18,437 nt of DNA from DATKZH01 sp964475955 (GTDB taxonomy: Bacteria; Planctomycetota; Planctomycetia; Pirellulales; Thermoguttaceae): contig CAYYZY010000159.1 of NCBI GenBank assembly GCA_964475955.1, positions 1 through 18,437 on the forward strand. Reading direction: 5' to 3'. The stretch's first letter is position 1; every line of letters starts with the position of its first letter. The position numbers and the translations under genes were made by a program. The notes beneath the pieces were generated by a model, which did not search any database, was not told the origin of the DNA, and saw nothing but the letters and a program-made list of their open reading frames with translations. Shown here in pieces: positions 1 through 7,188 of this stretch.

Positions 1-1
1 C

Positions 2-163
2 GACCTGTTGAAGGTCCTCGGCCAAGGCGAGTTGACCAAGGCCCTGAACGTCTCGGCCCATCGTTTCAGCCGCTCGGCGGCCGAAAAAATCCAGTCCGCC
101 GGCGGCCGGGCCGTCGTGCTGCCCGGCAAGGCCCCGGTGGCGAAGAAAAAGATGAGTGATTAG
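2..163 (+). CDS. rplO: 50S ribosomal protein L15, 3' end only
   Basis: The reading frame is open from the left edge to a TAG at 161-163 and gives the last 53 residues of L15 (uL15). The visible part begins DLLKVLGQGELTKALNV and continues through the conserved SAHRFSRSAAEKIQSAGG stretch to a lysine-rich end. L15 is a late-assembling large-subunit protein that contacts 23S rRNA. Its position directly before secY is the classic spc-operon order. The start lies outside the window. The stop codon is the beginning of the left arm of a long inverted repeat that fills the gap to secY. Confidence 0.93.
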   Translation, partial: DLLKVLGQGELTKALNVSAHRFSRSAAEKIQSAGGRAVVLPGKAPVAKKKMSD

Positions 164-235
164 GGATTGGGGATTAGGGATTAGATCGCAAAAAACCACG
201 TTGCCGTGGACACTAATCCCTAATCCCCAATCCCT
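162..235. repeat. Perfect 23-bp inverted repeat in the rplO-secY junction
   Basis: Bases 162-184 are exactly complementary to 213-235 (23 bp, no mismatch), with a 28-nt loop. The loop holds a second small hairpin (196-200 with 205-209, loop TTGC). Each arm is itself built of short GGGATTA/GGGATTGG-like units. The left arm starts inside the rplO TAG, and the right arm ends 3 nt before the secY Shine-Dalgarno GGAAGGA (239-245). An arm this long and perfect looks like an inserted REP/MITE-like palindromic unit, not an ordinary intercistronic hairpin. In mRNA it could act as a processing, stability or attenuation element. There is no T-run after it, so it is not a typical intrinsic terminator. 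The mobile origin is inference. Confidence 0.85.
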
Positions 236-252
236 CTTGGAAGGATCGAGCC

Positions 253-1623
253 ATGTGGGATAAGATTCGCACTATCTTCACCATCCCGGAATTGCGGCAG
301 AAGATCCTGCTGACACTCGGCCTGCTGGCCATCTACCGGATCGGCTGGCAGATTACCCTGCCGATCGTCGATCCGTCGAAGATGACGGCCTTCAGCGAAG
401 GCGGCGCCGGCGGATTGGGTGACCTGATCCAGCAGGTCTCGATGTTCTCGGCCAGCCAGCTCAGCCAGGCGACCATTTTCGGGCTGGGCATCATGCCCTA
501 CATCTCCGCCTCGATTATCTTCCAGTTGCTCGGCAGCGTCTATCCGCCGCTGGAAAAACTGCAAAAGGAGGGCGAAAGCGGCCGGAAAAAAATCAACGAG
601 TACACCCGATACGCCACCGTCGTCCTGTGCATCGGCCAAAGCTGGTTCTACGTCGGCTTCCTGATCCAGAACGGCCTGATTCACGAGACGTTTCTCACCA
701 GCGGCGGAGGGCTTCCCTTTAGCTGGCAACTGGTCGGCGTGATGACGATGACCGCCGGCACCGTGTTCCTGATGTGGCTGGGCGAACAGATCGACGAGTA
801 CGGCATCGGCAACGGCATCAGCCTGTTGATCATGGCCGGCATCCTCGCCCGCATGCCCAGCGCCGGGTGGCAGCTCCTGGAGCCGATGGTCCGAAGCGGG
901 TTCGAGCTCGGCTCGTCGGGCGGCACCATCGGGGTCGACAAGCTCCTGGTGTTGGCGGCCATGTTCGTCGGCGTGGTGTTCGGCGTGGTCCTCATCACCC
1001 AGGGCCAGCGCCGCATTCCCACGCAGAGCGCCAAGCACGTGCGAGGGCGCCGCGTTTACGGCGGCACGCGTCAGTACCTCCCCCTGCGAGTGAACCAGGC
1101 CGGCGTGATGCCGATCATCTTCGCCAGCAGTCTGCTCCTGTTCCCCTCCGTGTTTTTCCAGTGGATGGCGAGTATCGACTGGGGGGAGTGGGATTTCTGG
1201 CGCAATCTCTGGCACACGCTCGATTCGTCGTTCCGCCGCGGCGAGTCGTACCTCTACAACCTGATGTACGTCGGGCTGATCTACTTCTTCTGCTATTTCT
1301 GGACGGCCATCACCTTCAACCCGAAGGACATGGCCGACAACCTGAAGAACTACGGCACGTTCATTCCGGGGCACCGCCCGGGAAAACGGACCGCCGATTA
1401 CCTCGAAAAGGTCATGGTTCGCATCACGTACGTGGGGGCGGGCTTCCTCGCCGTGGTGGCCATCATCCCCACGCTGGTCGCCACCTGGATGCGCGTCCCC
1501 TGGGGCGTCGCCGCTTTCTACGGCGGGACCGCCCTATTGATCGCCGTCAGCGTCGCCTTCGATCTGGTCCAGAAGATCGACAGCCACCTCGTGATGCGTA
1601 ACTACAAGGGTCTTCTGGAATGA
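253..1623 (+). CDS. secY: Preprotein translocase subunit SecY
   Basis: The 456-residue protein is the channel-forming subunit of the SecYEG translocon in the inner membrane and has the expected length and about ten hydrophobic segments. TM1 is near residues 17-37 and is followed by a glycine-rich plug region (about 45-66). TM2-TM5 lie between 73 and 199, TM6 near 221-239, and TM7-TM10 between 282 and 438. Family landmarks include PYISASIIFQLL in TM2, RRIPTQSAKHVRG with PLRVNQAGVMPIIFASS in the C4 loop/TM7, and the C5 loop NPKDMADNLKNYG..IPGHRPG containing the conserved arginine (R365) that works with SecA. The ATG is preceded by GGAAGGA at 239-245. It follows rplO and precedes adk, as in the standard spc operon, so its expression is presumably coupled to ribosomal protein synthesis, although the long hairpin just upstream may change this. 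Confidence 0.98.
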   Translation: MWDKIRTIFTIPELRQKILLTLGLLAIYRIGWQITLPIVDPSKMTAFSEGGAGGLGDLIQQVSMFSASQLSQATIFGLGIMPYISASIIFQLLGSVYPPLEKLQKEGESGRKKINEYTRYATVVLCIGQSWFYVGFLIQNGLIHETFLTSGGGLPFSWQLVGVMTMTAGTVFLMWLGEQIDEYGIGNGISLLIMAGILARMPSAGWQLLEPMVRSGFELGSSGGTIGVDKLLVLAAMFVGVVFGVVLITQGQRRIPTQSAKHVRGRRVYGGTRQYLPLRVNQAGVMPIIFASSLLLFPSVFFQWMASIDWGEWDFWRNLWHTLDSSFRRGESYLYNLMYVGLIYFFCYFWTAITFNPKDMADNLKNYGTFIPGHRPGKRTADYLEKVMVRITYVGAGFLAVVAIIPTLVATWMRVPWGVAAFYGGTALLIAVSVAFDLVQKIDSHLVMRNYKGLLE

Positions 1624-1699
1624 CGGGAGCTTCCGCCGCGCCGCCTTCCCCACCGGCTGCCCGAATCCGTCCCGGGACACGTGCCAAAGGATAAACACC

Positions 1700-2260
1700 A
1701 TGAGGATAGTCTTTATCGGTCCGCCCGGAGCGGGCAAAGGAACCCAGGCCGAGCGGCTCGTCGCGCGATACGATCTGGCGCACCTTTCCACGGGCGACAT
1801 GCTCCGTGCGGCGCGCGACGCCCAGACCGACGTGGGACGCAAAGCCGACGAGTACATGTCGAAGGGCGAGTTGGTGCCCGACGAGATCATCGTCCAGATC
1901 ATCGCCGAGCGGCTCAACGAGCCCGACTGCCAGGCAGGATACCTGCTCGACGGCTTCCCCCGCACGATCGCGCAGGCCGAAGCGCTCGACGGGATGCTCG
2001 CCGAACGGAACACGCCCCTCGACGTCGTCCTCGAATTGCAGGTGCCCGAGGAAGAGCTGTTCCGCCGACTCTCCGGCCGGGGCCGGGCCGACGACAAACC
2101 GGAAGTGATTCGCCAGCGGTTGGTCGCCTACCGGCAGCAAACCGAGCCGCTGCTGGAGTACTACGAGAAGGCCGGGCTGCTGAAGCGCGTCGACGGGCTG
2201 GGGAGCGTGGACGAGATTTTCGACCGAATCAAGGCCGTCCTCGATCCGATGGCCGGCTGA
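1700..2260 (+). CDS. adk: Adenylate kinase
   Basis: The 186-residue cytosolic enzyme interconverts ATP + AMP and 2 ADP. The P-loop is GPPGAGKGT at residues 7-15 with the catalytic lysine K13. The NMP-binding segment begins HLSTGDMLRAA, and LLDGFPRTIAQAEAL is the conserved core strand and helix. The LID is short (around SGRGRADDKPEVIRQRL) with no four-cysteine zinc site, so this is the short-LID bacterial form, about 30 residues shorter than the E. coli enzyme. The start is supported by AAAGGA about 9 nt upstream. The adk position between secY and map is conserved in many bacteria. The gap to secY is 76 bp. Confidence 0.97.
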   Translation: MRIVFIGPPGAGKGTQAERLVARYDLAHLSTGDMLRAARDAQTDVGRKADEYMSKGELVPDEIIVQIIAERLNEPDCQAGYLLDGFPRTIAQAEALDGMLAERNTPLDVVLELQVPEEELFRRLSGRGRADDKPEVIRQRLVAYRQQTEPLLEYYEKAGLLKRVDGLGSVDEIFDRIKAVLDPMAG

Positions 2261-2415
2261 GGCGCTCGGATTGGGGCGCGGGGCGAGATTTCGTCCGGCG
2301 GGGTCCTTCGGACGCCGTCGGTCGTAAGAGGCGTTTGTGAGCGTGGGTGTGGGTCACGATTGATTGCCCCAGTCGCCCTTTGTTGGAGGAGCGTTTTCGT
2401 CGAGAAGCCGTTGCG

Positions 2416-3228
2416 ATGGGCCAGGAATTCAAAGGGGTGATCCTTCGGTCGCCTCGAGAGATCTCGATGATGCGAAAGGCCGGGCTGTTGGTCTGGCAGG
2501 CCCACCGCGTCGCGGAGTCCCTGCTTCGCCCCGGCGTGACGACGGCCGAGATCGACGCGGCCGTGGAACGGTTCTTCCACGAGCATAAGGCCATCCCCCT
2601 GTTCAAGGGGGTGCCCGGCAAGGTGCCGTTTCCGGCCGTCACTTGTATTTCGATTAACGAGGAGGTCGTGCACGGAATCCCCGGGCCGCGAAAGCTGGTC
2701 GAGGGAGACATCGTCAGCATCGACACCGGGTGCAAGCTGAAAGGATGGTGCGGCGACGCCGCCGTGACCCACCCCATCGGCCAAGTCACCCCCCGAGTGC
2801 AGCAACTGCTCGACGTTACCCGGGGGGTTCTCCATCTGGCCATCGAACTGATGGGCAAGCGGACCTACTGGAGCGACGTCGCCCGAGAGATGGAAACCTA
2901 CGTGCTGGATCACGGCTTCACGGTCGTCGAGTCGTTTGTTGGACACGGGATCGGCCGCGAGATGCACGAAGACCCTCAGGTGCCCAACTTCGTCAGCGAC
3001 CAGCTCCGCCGCGGCGGCGACTTCCGGCTTCAGCCGGGGCTGGTCATTGCGGTGGAACCGATGGTCAACCTGGGAACCAAGCGAGTTCGCGTGCTCGGAG
3101 ATCACTGGACGCAGGTGACGGCCGACCGCCGGCCCAGCGCCCATTTCGAGCATACGATCGCCCTCACGTCGTCGGGCCCCTACGTGCTGACGGCCGGACC
3201 AGGCAAAGAGGCCGACGAGTTGGCGTAG
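2416..3228 (+). CDS. map: Type I methionine aminopeptidase
   Basis: The 270-residue enzyme removes the initiator methionine from nascent proteins. All expected dinuclear metal and catalytic residues are visible: H86 (EEVVHGIPG), D103 (SIDTG), D114 (CGDAAVT), H177 (GHGIGREMHEDP, with H184), E214 (AVEPMV) and E245 (AHFEHTIAL). The chosen start is ATG 2416 because homology of type I enzymes usually begins near the GVILRSPREISMMRKAG segment. The frame extends upstream to a GTG at 2347 that would add 23 residues, and neither start has an ideal Shine-Dalgarno sequence (a GGAGGAG at 2385-2391 is about 25 nt from the ATG). It lacks the N-terminal zinc-finger extension seen in some type I enzymes. The usual downstream infA is absent. 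Confidence 0.95.
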   Translation: MGQEFKGVILRSPREISMMRKAGLLVWQAHRVAESLLRPGVTTAEIDAAVERFFHEHKAIPLFKGVPGKVPFPAVTCISINEEVVHGIPGPRKLVEGDIVSIDTGCKLKGWCGDAAVTHPIGQVTPRVQQLLDVTRGVLHLAIELMGKRTYWSDVAREMETYVLDHGFTVVESFVGHGIGREMHEDPQVPNFVSDQLRRGGDFRLQPGLVIAVEPMVNLGTKRVRVLGDHWTQVTADRRPSAHFEHTIALTSSGPYVLTAGPGKEADELA

Positions 3229-3360
3229 CGCCCCGATTGGATGGCGAATTTGGGACAAATAGGGGGCCTCGGGCGAGGGCGCGAGGCGGCGCGATCGACG
3301 AGCGACTCGCAGGCCGCGCACCCCCCGAGAGGACAACCGAAGATTCTTTGGCCGGGCCTA

Positions 3361-3389
3361 TTGGTAGGGTTTCGCATATCCCTTATACT
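3361..3389 (+). promoter_or_regulatory. Sigma70-type promoter upstream of rpmJ
   Basis: TTGGTA at 3361-3366 and TATACT at 3384-3389 are separated by exactly 17 bp, in the 204-bp gap between map and rpmJ. Transcription would start near 3396, about 37 nt before the rpmJ ATG. The local sequence is clearly more AT-rich than its surroundings. This would allow rpmJ-rpsM-rpsK-rpsD-rpoA-rplQ to be expressed as a separate alpha operon. It is predicted from sequence only. Confidence 0.6.
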
Positions 3390-3432
3390 GAGGTGCTTGG
3401 CCCAATTATGAAGAGTGGATTCAGGCGTCATC

Positions 3433-3546
3433 ATGAAAGTCCAAGCCAGCGTGAAGCGGATCTGCGAGAACTGCAAGGTAGTTCGCCGTCGCGGCGTTGT
3501 CTACGTCGTCTGCACGAATCCCCGCCATAAGCAGCGGCAGGGCTGA
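3433..3546 (+). CDS. rpmJ: 50S ribosomal protein L36
   Basis: A 37-codon ORF encodes a typical small basic L36 beginning MKVQASVKRICENCKVVRRR. The zinc ligands of the classical (C+) form are present: C11, C14, C27 and H32. L36 binds 23S rRNA late in large-subunit assembly. No strong Shine-Dalgarno sequence precedes the ATG. It starts the alpha-operon block here, 37 nt after the expected transcription start of the promoter at 3361-3389. infA is normally its upstream neighbour in many bacteria but is not encoded in the 204-bp gap. Confidence 0.96.
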   Translation: MKVQASVKRICENCKVVRRRGVVYVVCTNPRHKQRQG

Positions 3547-3670
3547 CCGGCACGACGACGTCTGCGCGAGCCCTGGGTGCCTGCCGGCCGGCGGTCTGCC
3601 CCGGGGGCGCCTTCCGCCGGCTCTTCCGGAAGATGCTGGTTTCGGCCGCTGATGATTGGAGGAGGCTTCC

Positions 3671-4054
3671 ATGCCCCGTTTGTTAGGTGTTGACATTCCC
3701 AACGATCGCCCGACCGCGGTCGCCTTGACGTACCTCTACGGAGTGGGGCCGCGCACGGCGCGCGATCTCTGCCATAACGCGGGGGTCGACCCCCAGGCAA
3801 AAGCGCGGGAACTCCGCGAGGACGAGTTGGGGCGCCTGGCCGTGCTGTTGGAGAAGGACTACACGGTGGAAGGGGCGTTGCGCCGCCAGATGAGCCAGAA
3901 CATCTCGCGGCTTCGCGACATCGGCTGCTACCGCGGCCTGCGCCACCGTCGCGGCTTGCCCGTGCACGGGCAACGGACCCGCACCAACGCCCGGACCCGA
4001 AAGGGCCCGAAGAAGACCGTGGCGGGCAAGAAGGGCGTGAAGGACCTGCGCTAG
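3671..4054 (+). CDS. rpsM: 30S ribosomal protein S13
   Basis: The 127-residue small-subunit head protein contacts 16S rRNA, S19 and tRNA. It starts MPRLLGVDIPNDRP and contains YLYGVGPRTARDLC (helix-hairpin-helix-like RNA contact) and the conserved basic C-terminal tail RTRTNARTRKGPKKTVAGKK that reaches the P site. The start is ATG 3671, chosen because a strong GGAGGAGG lies at 3658-3665. An in-frame TTG at 3656 would place that Shine-Dalgarno sequence inside the gene and add five atypical residues. It follows rpmJ by 124 bp and precedes rpsK by 151 bp, loose spacing for a ribosomal operon. Confidence 0.97.
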   Translation: MPRLLGVDIPNDRPTAVALTYLYGVGPRTARDLCHNAGVDPQAKARELREDELGRLAVLLEKDYTVEGALRRQMSQNISRLRDIGCYRGLRHRRGLPVHGQRTRTNARTRKGPKKTVAGKKGVKDLR

Positions 4055-4205
4055 GCGGGTCGCGGGCGGGGCGAGGGGGCACGAATTGGGGATCGACCGA
4101 GCGATTTGGAGACGACAAGCAGTCGGTTGCTGGGGAGCGTGGCAAGAAGTTGCCGGAGCGCGTTGCGGGTTCCGGCACGTTCGCACTTAGGGAGTACGGC
4201 AAGCC

Positions 4206-4586
4206 GTGGCCAAGTCAAAACGACGCAGGACTCGTCGCAACGTCACCGTGGGCACGGTGCACATCAAGGCGACGTTCAACAACACAACGGTTACGATAAC
4301 CGACACGAAGGGCGACACGCTCTGCTGGTCGAGCGCCGGCACCAGCGGCTTCAAGGGGAGCCGCAAGAGCACGCCGTTCGCCGGCCAGATGGCCGCCCAG
4401 CAGGCCGCCGAGAAGGCGATCAAGTTCGGCGTGAAGGAAGTCGACGTGAAGGTGAAAGGCCCGGGCAGCGGCCGCGAGAGTGCGATTACCGCCCTGCAAG
4501 CGGCCGGGTTGACGATCAAATCGATTGAAGACGTCACCCCCCTGCCGCACAACGGTTGCCGGCCGAAGAAGCGGCGGCGCGTGTAG
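4206..4586 (+). CDS. rpsK: 30S ribosomal protein S11
   Basis: The 126-residue S11 forms part of the 30S platform near the mRNA exit and the E site. The sequence VGTVHIKATFNNTTVTITDTKG, then SSAGTSGFKGSRKSTPFAGQ, AAQQAAEKA and the terminal THP/PHNGCRPKKRRRV-type end are diagnostic. Translation starts at a GTG (4206) preceded by AGGGAG at 4188-4193. A GTG start is unusual among the ribosomal genes of this cluster. The 151-bp leader between rpsM and rpsK contains a possible 7-bp stem (4151-4157 with 4171-4177) just before the Shine-Dalgarno sequence. Confidence 0.97.
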   Translation: MAKSKRRRTRRNVTVGTVHIKATFNNTTVTITDTKGDTLCWSSAGTSGFKGSRKSTPFAGQMAAQQAAEKAIKFGVKEVDVKVKGPGSGRESAITALQAAGLTIKSIEDVTPLPHNGCRPKKRRRV

Positions 4587-4593
4587 GACCGGC

Positions 4594-4638
4594 GCCCCGC
4601 GCGGCGCGGGGCCGATTCGGTCCGCCCCCCGCCGAATC
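4594..4638 (+). promoter_or_regulatory. Two tandem hairpins between rpsK and rpsD
   Basis: The first stem pairs 4594-4600 with 4606-4612 (7 bp, nearly all GC, 5-nt loop). The second pairs 4614-4620 with 4632-4638 (7 bp, 11-nt loop). Both lie in the 92-bp gap directly after the rpsK stop. Neither is followed by a T-run, so they are not classical terminators. They could stabilise the upstream mRNA 3' end or serve in translational control of rpsD. S4 is the known autoregulator of the alpha operon in E. coli, but any S4 binding here is speculation. Confidence 0.4.
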
Positions 4639-4678
4639 CGGATAGCATCATCCTTTCCATCCTGGAGTTGAACCACCT

Positions 4679-5305
4679 ATGGCTCGCAATACCGGACCCG
4701 TTTGTCGCCTGTGCCGACGCGAGGGAGCCAAGTTGTTCCTCAAGGGCACTCGCTGCGACACCGACAAATGCGCGTTCGAGCGCCGGCAGAATCCCCCGGG
4801 AATGCACACGTTTCGTCGGGGCAAACTGACCGACTACGGCTTCCACCTTCGCGAAAAGCAGAAAGTCAAGCACCATTACGGCGTGCTGGAACGCCAGTTT
4901 CGCCGCTACTTCCAGCGGGCCGAGCGCGCCAAGGGTAACAGCGGCAAGGTGTTGATGAGCCTCCTGGAACGCCGGCTGGACAGCATCGTCTGCCGCCTCG
5001 GCTTCGCGACCTCCCGCGCCGCGGCAAGGCAGCTCATCCGCCACGGGCATCTGCTGGTCAACGGAGACCGGGTCGACATTCCCAGTTTCCAGGTTCGTCC
5101 GGGCGACGTCATCACCGTGAAGAATCGTCCCAAGAGCCTTGAGTTGGTGCAGGCGAGCCTGTCCGAATCCGCCCGCGAACTGCCCGACTTCCTCAACCGG
5201 GTCGACGGCCCCCAGCCCGAGGGGCACGTGCTCCGGGTGCCGGAAGCCGAAGACGTGTCGATCCCCGTTCAGGTCCAGTTGATTGTGGAGCTCTGCTCCA
5301 AGTAG
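4679..5305 (+). CDS. rpsD: 30S ribosomal protein S4, zinc-binding type
   Basis: The 208-residue primary 16S rRNA-binding protein starts 30S assembly. An N-terminal zinc cluster is visible at C9, C12, C26 and C31 (C-X2-C-X13-C-X4-C), so this is the zinc-containing (C+) form. The S4 RNA-binding domain covers about residues 98-160, with the motif SLLERRLDSIVCRLGFATSR and the following RQLIRHGHLLVNG. The C-terminal portion ends VQLIVELCSK. It lies 92 bp after rpsK and 47 bp before rpoA. In well-studied bacteria S4 represses its own operon, and no obvious target pseudoknot can be assigned by eye here. Confidence 0.97.
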   Translation: MARNTGPVCRLCRREGAKLFLKGTRCDTDKCAFERRQNPPGMHTFRRGKLTDYGFHLREKQKVKHHYGVLERQFRRYFQRAERAKGNSGKVLMSLLERRLDSIVCRLGFATSRAAARQLIRHGHLLVNGDRVDIPSFQVRPGDVITVKNRPKSLELVQASLSESARELPDFLNRVDGPQPEGHVLRVPEAEDVSIPVQVQLIVELCSK

Positions 5306-5352
5306 CCGGGTGAATCTCTCCCCCAGGTGTCAGTAATCACCGGAGGCTTCTC

Positions 5353-6351
5353 ATGCGTATTCGATGGCGCGGACTTGAGCTGCCCAGCCAAGTGACGTGC
5401 GACCGGGAATCGCTCAGCGGCACGTACGGCAGGTTCATCGCCGAGCCGTTCGAACGCGGCTTCGGGTCGACCCTCGGCAACAGCCTGCGTCGGATCCTGC
5501 TCTCCAGCCTCGAGGGCGCCGCCGTCACCCAAATCAAGCTCCGTGGGGCCCAGCACGAATTCACCACCCTGCCGGGCGTGGTGGAAGACGTCACCGACAT
5601 CGTGCTCAACGTCAAGGCGCTGGTGGTCAAGAACTCCAGCGGGCAGACCCGCGTGCTGAGAATCGAAAGGGCGACCAGCGGCGTGATCACCGGCGCCGAC
5701 GTCATCGCCGACGAGGCGGTCGACGTGATCAACGAAGACCACGTGCTGGCCACCCTGACCGACGACGTCCCCTTCGAGATGGAGATGGTCGTCGAGAACG
5801 GCCGTGGATACGTAGCCGCCGGCGATCACAGCCCCCAGGTCCAGGAAATCGGCGTGATCCCCATCGACGCCGCCTTCAGCCCGGTCCGCCGCGTCCGCTT
5901 CGAGGTCGAGGAAACGCGCGTCGGCCAGAAGACCAACTACGACCGCCTCACGATGGAGATCTGGACCAACGGGTCGATCACCCCCGAAATGGCGATGGTC
6001 GAGGCCGCCAAGATCCTGCGAAAACACCTCAACCCCTTCGTCCAGTACAACGAACTGGGCGGCAAGATCTTCTCCGAGGCCCGCTCGGCCAGAATGGGAG
6101 GCCTCGATCCGGCGACCGAAGCCAAGCTGTCGATGAGCCTCGCCGAGCTGAACCTCTCGGTGAGGGCCGGCAACTGCCTCGAATCGGAGAACATCAACAC
6201 CGTCCGCGACTTGGTCACCTGCACCGAAGACCAGCTCCTCGAGGTCCGCAACTTCGGCGAAACCACGCTCAACGAGGTCCGTGAGAAGCTCCAGGGGATC
6301 GGCCTCCGGCTGGGGATGCGCGTGCCGCCGACGCCCACGAGCCCCCTCTAG
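5353..6351 (+). CDS. rpoA: DNA-directed RNA polymerase subunit alpha
   Basis: The 332-residue alpha subunit forms the dimer that nucleates RNA polymerase assembly. The N-terminal domain (about 1-230) has the RRILLSSLEGAAV segment and the dimerisation and beta-contact regions. After a linker, the C-terminal domain (about 255-325) contains LSVRAGNCLESENINTV and NFGETTLNEVREKL, matching the helix-hairpin-helix DNA-binding determinants around E. coli R265. A strong GGAGG at 5341-5345 precedes the ATG. It follows rpsD by 47 bp and precedes rplQ, the standard alpha-operon order. Its length is close to the family norm (about 330), with no missing determinant seen. Confidence 0.98.
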   Translation: MRIRWRGLELPSQVTCDRESLSGTYGRFIAEPFERGFGSTLGNSLRRILLSSLEGAAVTQIKLRGAQHEFTTLPGVVEDVTDIVLNVKALVVKNSSGQTRVLRIERATSGVITGADVIADEAVDVINEDHVLATLTDDVPFEMEMVVENGRGYVAAGDHSPQVQEIGVIPIDAAFSPVRRVRFEVEETRVGQKTNYDRLTMEIWTNGSITPEMAMVEAAKILRKHLNPFVQYNELGGKIFSEARSARMGGLDPATEAKLSMSLAELNLSVRAGNCLESENINTVRDLVTCTEDQLLEVRNFGETTLNEVREKLQGIGLRLGMRVPPTPTSPL

Positions 6352-6359
6352 CCGGCAGC

Positions 6360-6421
6360 CCCGCGCCCGAGCGGCGCGGGCGACCCGCGCGAAGAAGCAA
6401 ACACAAGACAAGAGTCTCTTG
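6360..6421 (+). promoter_or_regulatory. Intercistronic hairpins between rpoA and rplQ
   Basis: Bases 6360-6367 pair perfectly with 6373-6380 (8 bp of pure GC, 5-nt loop), starting 8 nt after the rpoA stop. A second small dyad at 6409-6421 (CAAGAGTCTCTTG, symmetric arms around one base) lies 17 nt before the rplQ ATG. The first resembles the GC hairpin after rpsK, suggesting a shared mRNA-processing or stability role. No T-run follows. Function is inferred from position only. Confidence 0.35.
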
Positions 6422-6438
6422 CACGAACGATCATCGCC

Positions 6439-7131
6439 ATGCGACACAGACGACGAGGCCGCGTCCTCGGCCGCAATCCGAGCCATCAACGCGCCCTGCT
6501 GAGGAACCTGGCCAGCGCCCTGATCCTCACCGAACGCGACGCTGAGGGCGAAGGAAACGCGCCCAAGGTCAAGGGCCGCATCGTGACCACGCTCCCCAAG
6601 GCGAAAGAAGTCCGCCCGCTGGTCGAGCGGTGCATCACCATCGCCCGCCGCGCGCTGCCGCACCAGGAAAAGGCCGACGAGCTGGAGACCGACGCCGAAC
6701 GCCCCAGCGACCCGTGGCGCGCCTGGCGGCACAGCCCCCAGTGGCAGGAGTGGAACCGCGCCGTCGCCCCCGTGCTGGCCGCGCGCCGCCGCGTGGTCCG
6801 CCTCCTGGGCAGCAAGGAAGCCATGCGGGTCGTTTTCGACGAGCTGGCCCCCCGCTACGCCGACCGGCCCGGCGGATACACGCGAATCCTCCGCCTGGCC
6901 ACCCCCCGCCTCGGCGACGCCGGCGCCCGGGCGATCCTCGAATTCGTCGGCGAGCACGACCGGGTCCTCCGCAAGGCCGAGAAGCCCGCCTTCGACGAGC
7001 CCGAGGAAGAGGCTCCCGAAAGCGAAGAAGCGGCCCCGGAAGCGGACGCCGCTGCGGAAGCCGACGCACGGGCTGAAGCTGCCGCCGACGAGGAGGCCGA
7101 CGAGGAAGCTGCCGACGACGAGAAGAAGTAG
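6439..7131 (+). CDS. rplQ: 50S ribosomal protein L17 with insertions and acidic tail
   Basis: The start MRHRRRGRVLGRNPSHQRALLRNL is unmistakable L17 (bL17), which sits near the peptide exit tunnel. The core continues with ERC/ITIARRALP, AARRRVVRLLGSKEAMRVVFDELAPRYADRPGGYTRILRL and ends around ILEFVGEHD. At 230 residues it is far longer than the usual 115-130. One insertion (about residues 33-46) follows the first helix. A second, tryptophan-rich insertion (about 75-112, with WRAWRHSPQWQEW) lies before the second half. The tail from about residue 171 consists almost only of Glu, Asp and Ala, ending in two lysines. No clear Shine-Dalgarno sequence is present. The extensions may be lineage-specific ribosome surface elements. 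Confidence 0.95.
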   Translation: MRHRRRGRVLGRNPSHQRALLRNLASALILTERDAEGEGNAPKVKGRIVTTLPKAKEVRPLVERCITIARRALPHQEKADELETDAERPSDPWRAWRHSPQWQEWNRAVAPVLAARRRVVRLLGSKEAMRVVFDELAPRYADRPGGYTRILRLATPRLGDAGARAILEFVGEHDRVLRKAEKPAFDEPEEEAPESEEAAPEADAAAEADARAEAAADEEADEEAADDEKK

Positions 7132-7188
7132 CGGCGGAGCGTCGCCGGGTTCCCCCCCAGAGCAACAGGATCGCACAAGGGGAGTAGG

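Noticed and set aside
163..184. Possible G-quadruplex in the left arm of the rplO-secY repeat
   Set aside because: Only three runs of three or more Gs are present, not four. The perfect stem explains the sequence better.
7132..7188. Terminator directly after rplQ
   Set aside because: The short CGGCG/CGCCG stem is followed by a C-run, not a T-run, so co-transcription with the HEXXH gene is more likely.
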